64,000 bases of DNA from positions 1 through 64,000 of the forward strand of contig WHTQ01000007.1 of NCBI GenBank assembly GCA_009377645.1, read 5' to 3'. Under the pieces are notes generated by a model that worked only from the letters and a program-made list of their open reading frames with translations, was not told where the DNA came from and did no database searches. This DNA comes from Micromonosporaceae bacterium (GTDB lineage Bacteria; Actinomycetota; Actinomycetes; Mycobacteriales; Micromonosporaceae). Below are positions 33,323-43,529 of the stretch, one piece after another (the first letter of the stretch is position 1; every line of letters starts with the position of its first letter). The translations under genes and the position numbers were made by a program.

Positions 33323-34453
33323 TCAGGCGCGGTCGATGGATTCCTGCAGCAGCTGCTGCGCTTCCGTGGCGGGGATGCCGGTGGCCCGGAGCAGGTCGAT
33401 GGCGACCGACCGGACCTGCGCGACCACCACCCCGCCCGAGAAGCCGACCCCGTCCCGGTACGCCTGGGTGGCCTGCCCGACCGCGCTGAGCGCCCGCCCC
33501 CGGCAGGCCTCCGGCTCCACCGCCTCGGCCAGCTCCCGGCGCAGCCAGGTGACCGCCTCCCCGAGCAGCCGCACCGCCTCCGGCAGCCGGTCCGGCACCT
33601 GCTCACCGTCGGCGAGCAGCCGGACCGTGCGCCGCGCCAGCACCCGGGCGTTGCGCACCGCGTGCCCGATGTGTTCGGCACTGTCCACGTACTGCGTGAG
33701 CGGTCCCCGGGATCGCCACCGGATCGGCGCCAGGGTAGCGCTCTCCCGGCCCGCCGCCAGCGCCTCCTCGAACCGGATCAGACCGGCCTCGCCGTGGTCG
33801 AGCGTGCCCACCGCCGACTCGGCCCGGCGCCGGTCCCGGTCGGCCAGCGCGCTTGCGGATCGGGCCAGCCCGGTGGCCAGCGCGTCCAGCACCGGCGCGG
33901 TGGCCCGGGACACCACGGTCAGCGGGTTGGTGGGCAGCAGCAGCGCCATCACCCCCAGGCCGACCAGCCCGCCGATCAGCGCGTCCACGAACCGGAGCTG
34001 GCTCAGCCCGCTGCCCGGCGGGGTGAGCGTGGCCACCAGTGCGGCGGAGGTGGCCGACTGGACGACCAGTGCCGGGCCGCCGCCGACGAAGATCGCGACC
34101 AGGATCGCGAGCGCCACCACCAGCGCGATCTGGGCCGGGCCAGTGCCGATCCAGGCGATCAGCAGGTCGCCGACGCCGATCCCCACCGCCACCCCGACCA
34201 CCAGCTCGCTGGCCCGGCGCAGCCGCTGGCCGACCGAGACGGCCAGCGTGACCACCGCCGCGATTGGCGCGAAGAACGGCTGGGCGTGCCCGACCAGGTC
34301 GTGCGCGACGAACCAGGCCAGGCCGGCGGCCAGCCCAGCCTGCAGCGCCAGCCAGACCCCGACCCGCAGCCGGCGCACCCGGTCCCGCAGGGTGGCGTGC
34401 GACCGGCGGGTCAGTGCCGCCAGGCCCTCCCCCATCGCCGCCCGCTGCGCCAC
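33323..34453 (-). CDS. FUSC/aromatic-acid-exporter-like membrane protein
   Basis: This 376-residue protein has an N-terminal block of about six transmembrane helices (VGVWLALQAGLAAGLAWFVA, FFAPIAAVVTLAVSVG, ASELVVGVAVGIGVGDLLI, IALVVALAILVAIFVGGG, DALIGGLVGLGVMALLLP) and a cytoplasmic helical tail. That layout fits the FUSC family, which includes fusaric-acid and aromatic-acid exporters. GTG 34453 or ATG 34435 may start it. The substrate cannot be inferred. It is separated from rsmB by 44 bases. Confidence 0.8.
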   Translation of the reverse strand: MAQRAAMGEGLAALTRRSHATLRDRVRRLRVGVWLALQAGLAAGLAWFVAHDLVGHAQPFFAPIAAVVTLAVSVGQRLRRASELVVGVAVGIGVGDLLIAWIGTGPAQIALVVALAILVAIFVGGGPALVVQSATSAALVATLTPPGSGLSQLRFVDALIGGLVGLGVMALLLPTNPLTVVSRATAPVLDALATGLARSASALADRDRRRAESAVGTLDHGEAGLIRFEEALAAGRESATLAPIRWRSRGPLTQYVDSAEHIGHAVRNARVLARRTVRLLADGEQVPDRLPEAVRLLGEAVTWLRRELAEAVEPEACRGRALSAVGQATQAYRDGVGFSGGVVVAQVRSVAIDLLRATGIPATEAQQLLQESIDRA

Positions 34454-34497
34454 AGCCCTCGAGAGTACGCGGGCGCCGGCCGGCCGGGACGGTCAAC

Positions 34498-35901
34498 TCA
34501 CGCGGACCGGCGCAGCAGCGCCAGGAACATCGCGTCGGTGCCGTGCCGGTGCGGCCAGAGCTGGACGGTCGGGCCCACGCCGAGTCCCGGCATCCCGTCC
34601 GGGAAGTAGGCCCGAGCGTCCAGCAGGGTGGTCGGGTGCGGGCTGCGGCGGCGACCCTCGGCCAGGCTTACCTGAGTCTCCACCAGGTGCGGCGAGCAGG
34701 TCACGTAGGCCACCAGCCCACCCGGCCGGGCCGCCGCGATCCCCGCCACCAGCAGCTCCCGCTGCAGCCGGGTCAGCGCCGGCAGGTCCGCCGGTGACCG
34801 CCGCCAGCGTGCCTCCGGTCGCCGGCGCAGCGCACCCAACCCGGTGCACGGGGCGTCCACCAGTACCCGGTCGAACCGGCCCGCCGGCAGGTCCTCACTG
34901 ACGCCCACCGCCCGCCCGTCCTCGCGTACCACCGTCACCGGAAACCCGCGGACCGCCTGCTCCACCAGCCGGGCCCGGTGCGGGGCGATCTCCACCGCCG
35001 TCACCTTGGCGCGCAGCGGCGCGGCCAGCCCACCCAGCAGCGCCGCCTTCCCACCCGGTCCGGCGCACAGGTCCAGCCACCGCTGGGCCGGCCCCTCCGA
35101 GACCGGTGCCGTGGCCAGCGCCGCCGTCACCAGCTGGGAACCCTCGTCCTGTACGTGCGCCCGGCCGCCGGTCACCGCCGGCAGCTCACCGGGGGGGCCG
35201 CCGGGCAGGTAGACCGCGTACGGGGAGAACGCGCCCGGTGCGCCGCCCACCTCGTCGGCCAGGGCGACCGCGTCGACCCGACCGGGTCGGGCGCACAGAT
35301 GCACTCCGGCCGGCTCGTTGTCCTCGGCCAGCGCCTGCGCCAGCTCCGCCCGGTCCCCGCCGAGCGCCTCCGAGAACGTCCGGACGATCCAGGCCGGGTG
35401 GCTGTGCGTCACCACGAGGTGGCCGACCGGGTCGTCGGACTCGGCCGGGACGACCCGGTCCAGCCAGTCGTCCAGCGAGGCGGTGGAGACGTTGCGCAGC
35501 ACCGCGTTGGCGAAACCGGTGGCGCCGGGGGTGATCGCCTTGACCAGCCCGACCGTGGCCGACACCGCGGCGTGCGCCGGAACCCGGGTGAACAGCAGCT
35601 GGTACGCGCCGAGCCGCAGCGCGTCCCGGGTCGGCGGGTCGATCCGCTCGACCGGCCGCTCCGCCGCGGCCGCGACAATCTCGTCGAGGGTGGCGCGGCG
35701 GCGCAGGGTGCCGTAGACCAGCTCGGTGGCGAACGCCGCGTCCCGGCCACCGAGCCGGGCCTCGGCCAGGATCCCCGGCAGCGCCAGGTTCGCGTACGCG
35801 TCCTGGCGGTGGACGGCCACCAGCGCGTCGAAGGCGGCCCGCCGGGCCGGATCCATGCCCGCCCGGTCCCGGCCGGGCGGGCGGGGCCTCCGGTCAGTCA
35901 C
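34498..35901 (-). CDS. rsmB: 16S rRNA cytosine-967 C5-methyltransferase (RsmB family)
   Basis: It methylates a 16S rRNA cytosine using SAM. An N-terminal NusB-like domain ([27 protein letters not shown]... [15 protein letters not shown]) precedes the Rossmann domain with the SAM motif [37 protein letters not shown] and the catalytic CSPHLVET. It starts at GTG 35901, overlapping the fmt stop by eight bases. Length is 467 residues. Confidence 0.93.
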   Translation of the reverse strand: MTDRRPRPPGRDRAGMDPARRAAFDALVAVHRQDAYANLALPGILAEARLGGRDAAFATELVYGTLRRRATLDEIVAAAAERPVERIDPPTRDALRLGAYQLLFTRVPAHAAVSATVGLVKAITPGATGFANAVLRNVSTASLDDWLDRVVPAESDDPVGHLVVTHSHPAWIVRTFSEALGGDRAELAQALAEDNEPAGVHLCARPGRVDAVALADEVGGAPGAFSPYAVYLPGGPPGELPAVTGGRAHVQDEGSQLVTAALATAPVSEGPAQRWLDLCAGPGGKAALLGGLAAPLRAKVTAVEIAPHRARLVEQAVRGFPVTVVREDGRAVGVSEDLPAGRFDRVLVDAPCTGLGALRRRPEARWRRSPADLPALTRLQRELLVAGIAAARPGGLVAYVTCSPHLVETQVSLAEGRRRSPHPTTLLDARAYFPDGMPGLGVGPTVQLWPHRHGTDAMFLALLRRSA

Positions 35902-36829
35902 CGAGCCGCTCCCCGGGCGCCGGGCGCACGCCGCGGGCCCAGTCGAGCGCCGGCATCGGCCGCTTGCCGGCGGCCGCGACCCGGCCCAGCGCGACCGGCT
36001 CGGTGCCGGTGCCGACCAGCACCCGGTCCTTCGCCACTCGCAGCTCGCCGGGCTTCAGCCGGCCGGCCGGATCGGCACCGGTCGGGGTTACTGGGCCGAG
36101 CTTGACCCGCTCGCCGCGGAAGGTGGTCCAGGCGCCGGGGGCCGGGGTGCCGGCCCGGATCCGGCGGTCGACGCCGACGGCCGGCTCCGCCCACCGTACC
36201 CGGGTGTCCTCGGTGGTGATCTTCGGCGCGAGCGTGACTCCGTCGGCCGGCTGCGGCGCCGCCCGCGCCGTGTCGTCCTCGATCGCGTCCAGCACCTGTA
36301 CGAGCAGCCGGGCACCGGCGACGGCCAGCCGATCCAGCAGGTCGCCGGCCGTGTCGGTGGGCCCGACCGGCTCGGTGACGGTGCCGAACACCGGGCCGGT
36401 GTCCAGTCCCTGCTCGAGCTGGAACACGCTGGCGCCGGTCAGCTCGTCCCCGCGCAGCACCGCGTGCGGCACCGGCGCCGCCCCCCGCCAGGCCGGCAGC
36501 AGCGAGAAGTGCAGGTTGACCCAGCCGTGCCGGGGGATGGCCAGCGCCGCCGGCGGGACCAGCGCGCCGTAGGCAACCACCGGGACGCAGTCCGGCGTCA
36601 GCGAGCGCAGCCGCTGCTGGAACTCCGGCTCCCGCGGCCGGGTCGGGGTCAGCGCCTCGATTCCCCGCTCGTGCGCCCAGCCGCGCACCGGCGACGGCAG
36701 CAGCCGGCGTCCCCGGCCGGCCGGGGCGTCCGGGCGGGTCAGCACCGCGACCAGCTCGTGCCGGGACGCCGCGATCGCCGCCAGGGCAGGCAGCGCCACC
36801 GCCGGCGTACCGGCGAACACCAGCCGCAC
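35894..36829 (-). CDS. fmt: methionyl-tRNA formyltransferase
   Basis: It formylates initiator Met-tRNA from 10-formyl-THF. [16 protein letters not shown] opens the formyltransferase domain; [21 protein letters not shown] near residue 107 carries the catalytic Asn-His region, and [11 protein letters not shown] follows. The GTG start is preceded by GGAGG. Length is 311. It is downstream of def, which removes the formyl group later. Confidence 0.96.
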   Translation of the reverse strand: MRLVFAGTPAVALPALAAIAASRHELVAVLTRPDAPAGRGRRLLPSPVRGWAHERGIEALTPTRPREPEFQQRLRSLTPDCVPVVAYGALVPPAALAIPRHGWVNLHFSLLPAWRGAAPVPHAVLRGDELTGASVFQLEQGLDTGPVFGTVTEPVGPTDTAGDLLDRLAVAGARLLVQVLDAIEDDTARAAPQPADGVTLAPKITTEDTRVRWAEPAVGVDRRIRAGTPAPGAWTTFRGERVKLGPVTPTGADPAGRLKPGELRVAKDRVLVGTGTEPVALGRVAAAGKRPMPALDWARGVRPAPGERLGD

Positions 36830-36831
36830 GG

Positions 36832-37398
36832 TCAGCCTCCCAGGCCGAGCGGGCTCGGGTGGGGGCTCGGATGCGGGCTGACCTTGATGGTCGGCGGGGC
36901 CGCCGGGTCATACCAGTCCGCCTGCCGGATCTGCCGCATCGCCTGCTTACGGCGCTGCGGGTCGAGCCGGTCCAGGAACAGCACCCCGTCCAGGTGGTCG
37001 GTCTCGTGCTGGGCGCACCGCGCCAGCTGCCCCGTGCCCACCAGCCGCACCGGGTCGCCGTGCTGGTTGAAGCCCCGCGCCACCACGTTCATCCGCCGCT
37101 TCGTGTCCACGTAGACGCCGGGGATGGACAGGCAGCCCTCCGTACCGTCCTGCTCCTCGTCGTCCGGGAAGTCGAGCGCCGGGTTGACCAGGTGCCCGAC
37201 CACGTCGTCCACGTCGAAGACGAACACCCGCAGGCCGACCCCGAGCTGCGGCGCCGCCAGCCCGCTGCCCTCCTGGTCCCGCAGCGTGTCGGTCAGGTCG
37301 GACACCAGCGTGCGCAGCTCCTTGTCGAAGTCGACCACCGGCTCGGCCGGGGTACGCAGGACCGGGTCCCCGAACAGGCGGACAGGCTGGACGGTCAC
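36832..37398 (-). CDS. def: peptide deformylase
   Basis: This metalloprotease removes formyl groups from nascent peptides. All three motifs are present: GSGLAAPQ near 44, EGCLSIP near 87 and QHETDHLDG near 129. The C-terminus has an odd repetitive tail, [15 protein letters not shown]. The GTG at 37398 is preceded by GAGGAG. It is the first gene of def-fmt-rsmB. Confidence 0.96.
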   Translation of the reverse strand: MTVQPVRLFGDPVLRTPAEPVVDFDKELRTLVSDLTDTLRDQEGSGLAAPQLGVGLRVFVFDVDDVVGHLVNPALDFPDDEEQDGTEGCLSIPGVYVDTKRRMNVVARGFNQHGDPVRLVGTGQLARCAQHETDHLDGVLFLDRLDPQRRKQAMRQIRQADWYDPAAPPTIKVSPHPSPHPSPLGLGG

Positions 37399-37493
37399 GT
37401 GCTCTCCTCGCGGGACGCTGGTCGGTCAGGTCAGGTCAGCGTCTCAGTCTACGGCTCGGGTACGCCGCCGGGGATGGCCACTAGGCTGGCCGG

Positions 37494-38537
37494 GTGACGG
37501 ACGTGCCGGGCAGCTACGGGCTGGCGGTCTGGGGGTCGCCGCAGTGGCGGGCCCAGGCGGCCTCGTGGCTGGACGAGCAGCTGGCCGCGGCCGGCCTCGC
37601 CCGGACCGGCGAGGTGACCCAGCCGCACCTGCGGGCCTGGGGGACGGTGCTGCGGGCACCGACCACCGACGGGCCGGTCTGGTTGAAGGCGCCGGGCCCA
37701 GGCACCGCCTTCGAGGTGGAGCTGTACCGGCTGCTGGCCCGGGTCGCCCCGGACCGGGTGCTCCCGGCGCTGGCCGCCGACCCGCGCCGGGGCTGGTTGC
37801 TGCTGCCCGACGGCGGACCGACCCTCGGCGAACGGGTCACCGGCGGCGACCTGGTCGAGGCGCTGGTGGTGATCCTTCCGCAGTACGGTCAGCTCCAGCG
37901 CGACCTGGCCGGACACGTCGACGAGCTGCTGGCGTTCGGAGTCACCGACATGCGCGCGGCGGTCATGCCGCAGCGCTTCGACGAGGCGTTGACCGCGGCG
38001 CGCGAGTATCTCGGCTACGCCGGCACCGCCCCCGACTGGGCGCTGTACCACCGGATCGTCGGTGCCCGCGCGAGCGTCGCGGCGTGGTGCCAGCGGCTGG
38101 CCGGCGCGCCGGTGCCGCCCAGCCTGGACCACAACGACCTGCACCCGTTCAACATCTTCCTCGCCGGCACCGACGGCGCCAGCCCCGCCGGCCCCGCCAG
38201 GTTCTACGACTGGGGAGACAGCGTGGTGGCACATCCGTTCGCCAGCCTGCTGGTCGGGCTCGGGTTCCTGCACCAGAGCCTCGGCGCCGGCCCGGACGAC
38301 CCGCAGATCGTCCGCCCCCGCGACGCGTACCTGGAGGTGTTCAGCGACCTCGCCTCCCACGCTGAGCTGGTCGAGACGATCGGGCTGGCGTGCTCGGTGG
38401 GCAAGATCGCCCGGGCGCTGACCTGGCACCGCTCGCTGCGGGCGCAGGGTCTCGAGCAGGCCGGCGAGCACGCGCGAGCGCCGCTTGAGTCGCTGGCGTC
38501 GATGCTCGGCCCCAGCTACCTCACGCTGGGCGCCTGA
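37494..38537 (+). CDS. aminoglycoside phosphotransferase-fold protein
   Basis: This 347-residue protein has the APH/choline-kinase fold, with the catalytic loop SLDHNDLHPFNIFLAG near residue 213 and the metal motif RFYDWGDSVVAHPFASL near 240. Such proteins phosphorylate small molecules; sequence does not tell the substrate, and resistance should not be assumed. GTG 37494 lies seven bases after TAGGCT, so translation is probably leaderless. It is divergent from def and convergent with priA. Confidence 0.85.
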   Translation: MTDVPGSYGLAVWGSPQWRAQAASWLDEQLAAAGLARTGEVTQPHLRAWGTVLRAPTTDGPVWLKAPGPGTAFEVELYRLLARVAPDRVLPALAADPRRGWLLLPDGGPTLGERVTGGDLVEALVVILPQYGQLQRDLAGHVDELLAFGVTDMRAAVMPQRFDEALTAAREYLGYAGTAPDWALYHRIVGARASVAAWCQRLAGAPVPPSLDHNDLHPFNIFLAGTDGASPAGPARFYDWGDSVVAHPFASLLVGLGFLHQSLGAGPDDPQIVRPRDAYLEVFSDLASHAELVETIGLACSVGKIARALTWHRSLRAQGLEQAGEHARAPLESLASMLGPSYLTLGA

Positions 38538-38547
38538 CCCACCCCGG

Positions 38548-40650
38548 CTACAGCAGGTCCAGCGGGTCGACCTGGATCCGGACCGGGTCCGGGGCCTTGC
38601 GGGCGCTGCGCACTCCAGCGGCGGCATGCAGGGCGGTCGCCAGCGCCGGGCCGGCGCCGCGCGCCACCCGCAGCAGCATCCGCTCCCCCTCCCGCTCCGG
38701 TGCGCCGCTGCCCGCCGGCACCGGTCCGAGCACCTGGGTGCCCGCCGGCAGCGCGCCCTCGGCCGCCGCCAGCAGCTCCGCCACCGCCGCCGGCGGCCCG
38801 GTCACGGTGGCTACCCGGGCGACGGGCGGGAACCCCAGTGCCCGCCGTTCGGCCAGCTCCCGCTCCGCGTACCAGCCCGGGTCGAACCGCAGCAGCGCCT
38901 GCACCACCGGTAACGAGCCGTCGGCGACCACCACCACCCGGCCGCCGTCGCCAGCCGGCCGGGCCAGCGCCGCCGCAGCCAGCCAGCGACGCAGCGTCTC
39001 CTCCCCGGCCCGCAGCTCCGCCCGGGTCAGCAGGGCCCAGGTGTCCAGCAGCAGTACGGCACCGTATCCGCGCTCGGCCACCGGCTCGGCGCCTGGCGTG
39101 GCCACCACCACCGCCGGCTGCGCCGGAACCGAGGCCAGCACCGCATCCCGCCCGGAGGTGCGGACCGGGTGGGACGGGAACGCCCGACCCAGCTCCTCGG
39201 CGGTCCGCCGGGCGCCGGTCACCGCGGCCCGCAGCCGCCGCCCGCCGCAGTGCGGACAGGCGTAGCCGGCGGCCGGCCGCCCGCACCACCGGCAGGCAGC
39301 GACCGCGCTGGCCGAGCGCAGCTCCAGCGGGCCGGCGCAGTGCGGGCAGCGGGCCGAGGCGCGGCAGTCGGCGCACGCCACCGCCGGCAGGTAGCCGCGC
39401 CGCGGCACCTGCACCAGCACCGGCGCGCCAGCCGCCAGCGCGTCCCGGGCGGCGTGCCAGGCGACGCTGGGCAGCCGGGCCGCGGTGGCCGCCGGGTCCC
39501 GGGCCAGCTGCGGGTCGTCCCCGGTCGGGGTCACCACCGGGGCGCGCCTCCGCAGGGTGGCCCGGTCCGGGGTGACCGGCTGGGCCCAGCCGGTCTCGAT
39601 CAGCTGCTGCGCCTCGGCGGTGCGGGTGAAGCCGCCGACCAGCACCCCGGCACCGGCCAGCTGGGCCCGGGTGAGCAGCACCTCCCGGGCGTGCGGGTAC
39701 GGGGCGCGGGGCTCGGCGTGCAGGTCGTCGCCGTCGTCCCAGATCACGACGAGACCCAGCCCGAGGCCCGCCGGCACTGGCGCGAACGCCGCCGCCCGGG
39801 TGCCGGCGACCACCGCCACCTGCCCCCGGGACGCCCGCAGGAACCGCCGGTACCGCTCCGCCGGGCCGAGGTTGGCCGCCAGCGCGATGTGCCGCCCCGG
39901 CCCGAGCGCCCCGGTCAGCGCCGCGTCCAGCCGTTCCAGGTCCCGCCCGTCCGCCACCACCACCACGGCGCCGCGGCCGCCGTGGACGGTCGCCGCCACC
40001 GCCTGCGCCACCCGGGCCGGCCAGTCCTCACCCGGCAGCGCGGTCCAGACTGCGCGCGGCGACCGGCCGCCGGCCAGCGCCCGCCCGAACGCCCGCCCGC
40101 TGCGATACCGCCCCCACCCCCCGCCGCCGTGTTGATCATGGACCTCCGTCGGCGTGTCCCCCGGCGTGTCGGGCAGAAACTCCATGATCGACTCGGTCGA
40201 TGGAGCCCCGGCTGGGACCGACCCGGCCGCCGGGGGCTCCGCCTCGACCCGGGCGTGTCGGGGCGGGACAGCCAGCCGCAGCACGTCGACCAGGCTGCCG
40301 GCGTACCGCTCGGCGACCGCCCGGGCCAGCCGGAGCACCTCCGGGTGCAGCACCGGCTCCGGTGAGACGACCCGCTCCAGGTACGCGAGCCGCCCGGTGT
40401 GATCGGAGTCTGCCACCCGCTCCAGCAGCCAGGCGTCGACCAGCTGGCCGGAGAACCGGACCCGGACCCGGGTGCCGGGCCCGGCCGCCGCGTCGTCCGC
40501 CTCCGGAACCAGGTAGTCGAACAGCCGGTCCAGGTGGGGCAGCGGCAGGTCGACGCAGACTCGCGCGACCGCCAGAGCCGGTGCCGGCCGCCGCTGCCGG
40601 GTCCGCCGGCCGGACGCTGCACGGGCCGGCCGACTCACCCCGCCCCGCAC
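38548..40650 (-). CDS. priA: primosomal protein N'-like (degenerate PriA)
   Basis: PriA normally restarts stalled replication forks. The N-terminal DNA-binding part (CVDLPLPHLDRLFDYLVPE, GTRVRVRFSGQLVDAWLLE) and the paired zinc motifs (CADCRASARCPHCAGP and CRWCGRPAAGYACPHCG) are intact. The helicase motor is not: no GxGKT loop follows WTALPGEDW, and the DEAH position reads WDDGDD. Helicase loss of this kind is common in actinobacterial PriA. A 56-bp palindromic element is inserted in frame (STESIMEFLPDTPGDTPTEVHDQ). A second copy abuts the GTG at 40650, so the GTG at 40638 behind GGGGCGG is a likely start. Confidence 0.9.
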   Translation of the reverse strand: MRGGVSRPARAASGRRTRQRRPAPALAVARVCVDLPLPHLDRLFDYLVPEADDAAAGPGTRVRVRFSGQLVDAWLLERVADSDHTGRLAYLERVVSPEPVLHPEVLRLARAVAERYAGSLVDVLRLAVPPRHARVEAEPPAAGSVPAGAPSTESIMEFLPDTPGDTPTEVHDQHGGGGWGRYRSGRAFGRALAGGRSPRAVWTALPGEDWPARVAQAVAATVHGGRGAVVVVADGRDLERLDAALTGALGPGRHIALAANLGPAERYRRFLRASRGQVAVVAGTRAAAFAPVPAGLGLGLVVIWDDGDDLHAEPRAPYPHAREVLLTRAQLAGAGVLVGGFTRTAEAQQLIETGWAQPVTPDRATLRRRAPVVTPTGDDPQLARDPAATAARLPSVAWHAARDALAAGAPVLVQVPRRGYLPAVACADCRASARCPHCAGPLELRSASAVAACRWCGRPAAGYACPHCGGRRLRAAVTGARRTAEELGRAFPSHPVRTSGRDAVLASVPAQPAVVVATPGAEPVAERGYGAVLLLDTWALLTRAELRAGEETLRRWLAAAALARPAGDGGRVVVVADGSLPVVQALLRFDPGWYAERELAERRALGFPPVARVATVTGPPAAVAELLAAAEGALPAGTQVLGPVPAGSGAPEREGERMLLRVARGAGPALATALHAAAGVRSARKAPDPVRIQVDPLDLL
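40134..40189. repeat. palindromic element, copy 1, in frame within priA
   Basis: Arms GATCATGGA and TCCATGATC enclose 38 bases. It is translated as SIMEFLPDTPGDTPTEVHDQ in the PriA linker. The same arms occur in the second copy 460 bases away. Confidence 0.75.
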
Positions 40651-40651
40651 G

Positions 40652-40716
40652 GTCGATCATGGACTTTCCGGCCCGACCCGTTGGCGACCCGCCGCCCTGG
40701 AAAGTCCATGATCAAC
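40652..40716. repeat. palindromic element, copy 2, between metK and priA
   Basis: Arms GATCATGGACTTTCC and GGAAAGTCCATGATC are perfect 15-base inverted repeats around a 29-base centre. It occupies nearly the whole metK-priA gap and touches the upstream priA GTG. It could act as a transcript hairpin. Confidence 0.85.
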
Positions 40717-40731
40717 GCGCGGAAAGAGCGG

Positions 40732-41925
40732 CTACGCGCCGGCGGCTTGCTTGAGGTCGGCGACCCGGTCGGTCCGCTCCCAGGTGAAGTCCGGCAGCTC
40801 CCGGCCGAAGTGGCCGTAGGCGGCGGTCCGCTGGTAGATCGGGCGCAGCAGGTCCAGATCCCGGATGATGGCGGCCGGGCGCAGGTCGAAGACCTGGTGG
40901 ACTGCCTTCTCGATCTGGTCGGTCGGGACCACCTCGGTGCCGAACGTGTCGACCAGGACACTGACCGGGTGGGCCTTGCCGATGGCGTAGGCGACCTGGA
41001 CTTCGCAGCGTTCGGCGAGGCCAGCGGCCACGACGTTCTTGGCGACCCAGCGCATGGCGTAGGCGGCGGACCGGTCGACCTTGGAGGGATCCTTGCCGGA
41101 GAACGCGCCACCGCCGTGCCGGGCATAGCCGCCGTACGTGTCGACGATGATCTTCCGGCCGGTCAGCCCGGCGTCCCCCATCGGGCCCCCGACCTCGAAC
41201 CGCCCGGTCGGGTTGACCAGCAGGCGATAACCGGAGGTGTCCAGCGCCAGCCCCTCGATTTCGGGACCGATCACGTGCTCGCGCACGTCCGGCGTGAGCA
41301 GCTCCTCCAGCGAGATGTCGCCGGCGTGCTGGGAGGACACGACCACCGTGTTCAGCCGGACCGGCTGCAGCCCCTCGTACTCGATGGTGACCTGGGTCTT
41401 GCCGTCCGGCCGCAGGTAGGGCACGGTGCCGTCCTTACGGACCGCGGACAGCCGCTGCGCCAGCCGGTGCGCCAGCGCGATCGGCAGCGGCATCAGCTCC
41501 GGAGTCTCGCTGCACGCGAAGCCGAACATCATGCCCTGGTCGCCGGCGCCCTGCGCGTCCAGCGAGTCACCGGCACCCTCGACCCGCTCCTCGAAGGCGT
41601 GCTCCACGCCCTGGGCGATGTCCGGCGACTGCGAGCCGATCGACACGCTCACGCCGCACGAGCCGCCGTCGAAGCCCTTCTTGGACGAGTCGTAGCCGAT
41701 CTCCAGGATGGTGCGCCGCACGATCTCGGGAATGTCCGCGTACGCGTTGGTGGTGACCTCTCCAGCCACGTGCACCTGACCGGTGGTGATCAGCGTCTCG
41801 ACCGCCACCCGGCTGCGCGGGTCGTGCGTCAGCAAGGCGTCGAGCACCCCGTCGCTGACCTGGTCGGCGATCTTGTCGGGATGGCCCTCGGTAACCGACT
41901 CGGATGTGAACAGACGGCGGGTCAC
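40732..41925 (-). CDS. metK: S-adenosylmethionine synthetase
   Basis: It makes SAM from methionine and [23 protein letters not shown] near residue 6, [12 protein letters not shown] near 125 and the phosphate loop [19 protein letters not shown] near 270 are all present. GTG 41925 is preceded by GAGGAG. Length is 397. I found no SAM riboswitch in the leader. Confidence 0.97.
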   Translation of the reverse strand: MTRRLFTSESVTEGHPDKIADQVSDGVLDALLTHDPRSRVAVETLITTGQVHVAGEVTTNAYADIPEIVRRTILEIGYDSSKKGFDGGSCGVSVSIGSQSPDIAQGVEHAFEERVEGAGDSLDAQGAGDQGMMFGFACSETPELMPLPIALAHRLAQRLSAVRKDGTVPYLRPDGKTQVTIEYEGLQPVRLNTVVVSSQHAGDISLEELLTPDVREHVIGPEIEGLALDTSGYRLLVNPTGRFEVGGPMGDAGLTGRKIIVDTYGGYARHGGGAFSGKDPSKVDRSAAYAMRWVAKNVVAAGLAERCEVQVAYAIGKAHPVSVLVDTFGTEVVPTDQIEKAVHQVFDLRPAAIIRDLDLLRPIYQRTAAYGHFGRELPDFTWERTDRVADLKQAAGA

Positions 41926-41964
41926 AGGCGCTCCTCAGTGCTAGGGGACGTCAGTGTTTCGCGA

Positions 41965-41994
41965 AGCCTATCGAGTCGCTGGTGAGGCCCCCAA
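41965..41994 (-). promoter_or_regulatory. metK promoter
   Basis: TTGGGG and TAGGCT on the minus strand are 18 bases apart, about 40 bases before the metK start. The -10 is close to consensus. Confidence 0.5.
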
Positions 41995-42031
41995 CGCCAG
42001 GCGGCCGGACCGACCGGTTTCAACCGAAATG

Positions 42032-43243
42032 TTACGCAACCGGCAGCCGGGACACGAGCAGGTCCCATACGGCGTCGGCCAGCTCGTCCTTGGTACGCGG
42101 GGACAGCACCGTGGTGCTCCCGTCCGCTCCCAGCACGGTGGCGGCGTTGGTGTCCGAGCCGAACCCGCCCGGCGCGCCGTCCCCGACCTGGTTGAGCACG
42201 ATCAGATCGGCGCGCTTGCTGGCCAGCTTGGCGCGGGCGCTGGCGATCGCCGCGTCGCCGGTGACGGTCTCGGCGGCGAACGCGACCAGCAACCGTCCGG
42301 ACCGCGGCTTGGCGGCGCCGACCGCGGCGGCGACGTCGACGGTCGGCACCAGGGCGAGCGCCAGCCCGGCACCGGCCTTCGCGATCTTCTCCGGGGCGTA
42401 CTCGGCCGGGCGGAAGTCGCACGGGGCGGCGGCCATCACCACCGCGTCGGCGCCGGTCGCGGCGGCGAGCGTGGCGTCGTGCAGCTGGTCGGTGGTCTCC
42501 ACCGGAACCACCCGGACACCCGCCGGGTCGGGCAGGCCGACGTTGGCGGCCACCAGGGTGACCGTCGCGCCCCGGGCCACCGCGGTACGCGCGAACGCGT
42601 ACCCCTGCTTGCCGGAGGAGCGGTTGCCGAGGAACCGTACTGGGTCCAGCGGCTCCCGGGTGCCGCCGGCGGTGACGACGAACCGCCGGCCGGTCAGGTC
42701 CCGGGCGAGGTCGCCGCGGGCCAGCACCCGGGCGGCCAGCGTGAACAGTTCGGCGGGCTCGGGGAGCCGGCCGGTGCCCGAGTCCGCCCCGGTCAGCCGG
42801 CCAGTCGCCGGCTCGACCACGATCGCGCCGCGCTCCCGCAGCGTGGCCACGTTGGCGACGGTCGCCGGGTGCTCCCACATCTCGGTGTGCATCGCCGGGG
42901 CGAACAGCACCGGGCTGCGGGCGGTGAGCAGGGTGCTGGTGAGCAGGTCGTCGGCGATCCCGGCGGCGGCGCGGGCGAGCAGGTCGGCGGTGGCCGGGGC
43001 CACCAGCACCAGCTCGGCCTGCTGGCCGATCCGCACGTGCGGCACCTGGCCGACGTCCGACCACACGTCGGTGGCGACCGGCGCGCCGGACAGCGCCTCC
43101 CAGGTCGCGGCGCCGACGAACCGCAGCGCCGCCTCGGTCGGGACCACCCGGACCTGGTGGCCGGCCTCGGTGAGCAGCCGCAGCAGCTCGCAGACCTTGT
43201 AGGCGGCGATCCCGCCGGCCACCCCTAGGACAACCCGGGCCAC
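42032..43243 (-). CDS. coaBC: phosphopantothenoylcysteine decarboxylase/synthase
   Basis: This bifunctional coenzyme A enzyme has an N-terminal flavoprotein decarboxylase (VLGVAGGIAAYKVCELLR; PAMHTEMWEHPAT near 125) and a C-terminal CTP-dependent ligase (FVVTAGGTREPLDPVRFLGNRSSGKQGYAFA near 190; AAAPCDFRPAEY). Length is 403. It starts 12 bases after rpoZ ends. Confidence 0.96.
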   Translation of the reverse strand: MARVVLGVAGGIAAYKVCELLRLLTEAGHQVRVVPTEAALRFVGAATWEALSGAPVATDVWSDVGQVPHVRIGQQAELVLVAPATADLLARAAAGIADDLLTSTLLTARSPVLFAPAMHTEMWEHPATVANVATLRERGAIVVEPATGRLTGADSGTGRLPEPAELFTLAARVLARGDLARDLTGRRFVVTAGGTREPLDPVRFLGNRSSGKQGYAFARTAVARGATVTLVAANVGLPDPAGVRVVPVETTDQLHDATLAAATGADAVVMAAAPCDFRPAEYAPEKIAKAGAGLALALVPTVDVAAAVGAAKPRSGRLLVAFAAETVTGDAAIASARAKLASKRADLIVLNQVGDGAPGGFGSDTNAATVLGADGSTTVLSPRTKDELADAVWDLLVSRLPVA

Positions 43244-43255
43244 GGCGGGGGCGGC

Positions 43256-43519
43256 TCAGCCGTCGGTCGGCTCGGCGGCGAGCAGGCCCGTGTTGATCTC
43301 CCGCATCGCGATCGAGAGCGCCTTCTCCTGCGGGGTCGTCTCCACCAGTGGTCCGACATACTCCAGCAGGCCCTCGCCGAGCTGGCTGTAGTAGGCGTTG
43401 ATCTGGCGAGCCCGCTTCGCCGCGAAGATCACCAGCGCGTACTTGGAAGAGCTCTTCTCCAGCAGCTCGTCGATCGGCGGGTTGGTGATTCCCTCGGGCT
43501 GGGCCACGGTTCCGGACAC
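43256..43519 (-). CDS. rpoZ: RNA polymerase omega subunit
   Basis: This 87-residue subunit helps fold beta-prime. [38 protein letters not shown] is the actinobacterial omega core. GTG 43519 is preceded by GAAGG and follows gmk by ten bases. It sits in the gmk-rpoZ-coaBC operon. Confidence 0.96.
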   Translation of the reverse strand: MSGTVAQPEGITNPPIDELLEKSSSKYALVIFAAKRARQINAYYSQLGEGLLEYVGPLVETTPQEKALSIAMREINTGLLAAEPTDG

Positions 43520-43529
43520 AGTGATCCTT

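Noticed and set aside
37494-38537. Aminoglycoside resistance gene
   Set aside because: The APH fold is shared by many metabolic kinases; nothing shows an antibiotic substrate.
41926-42031. SAM riboswitch upstream of metK
   Set aside because: The 100-base leader lacks conserved SAM aptamer blocks; only a promoter and ribosome-binding site are visible.
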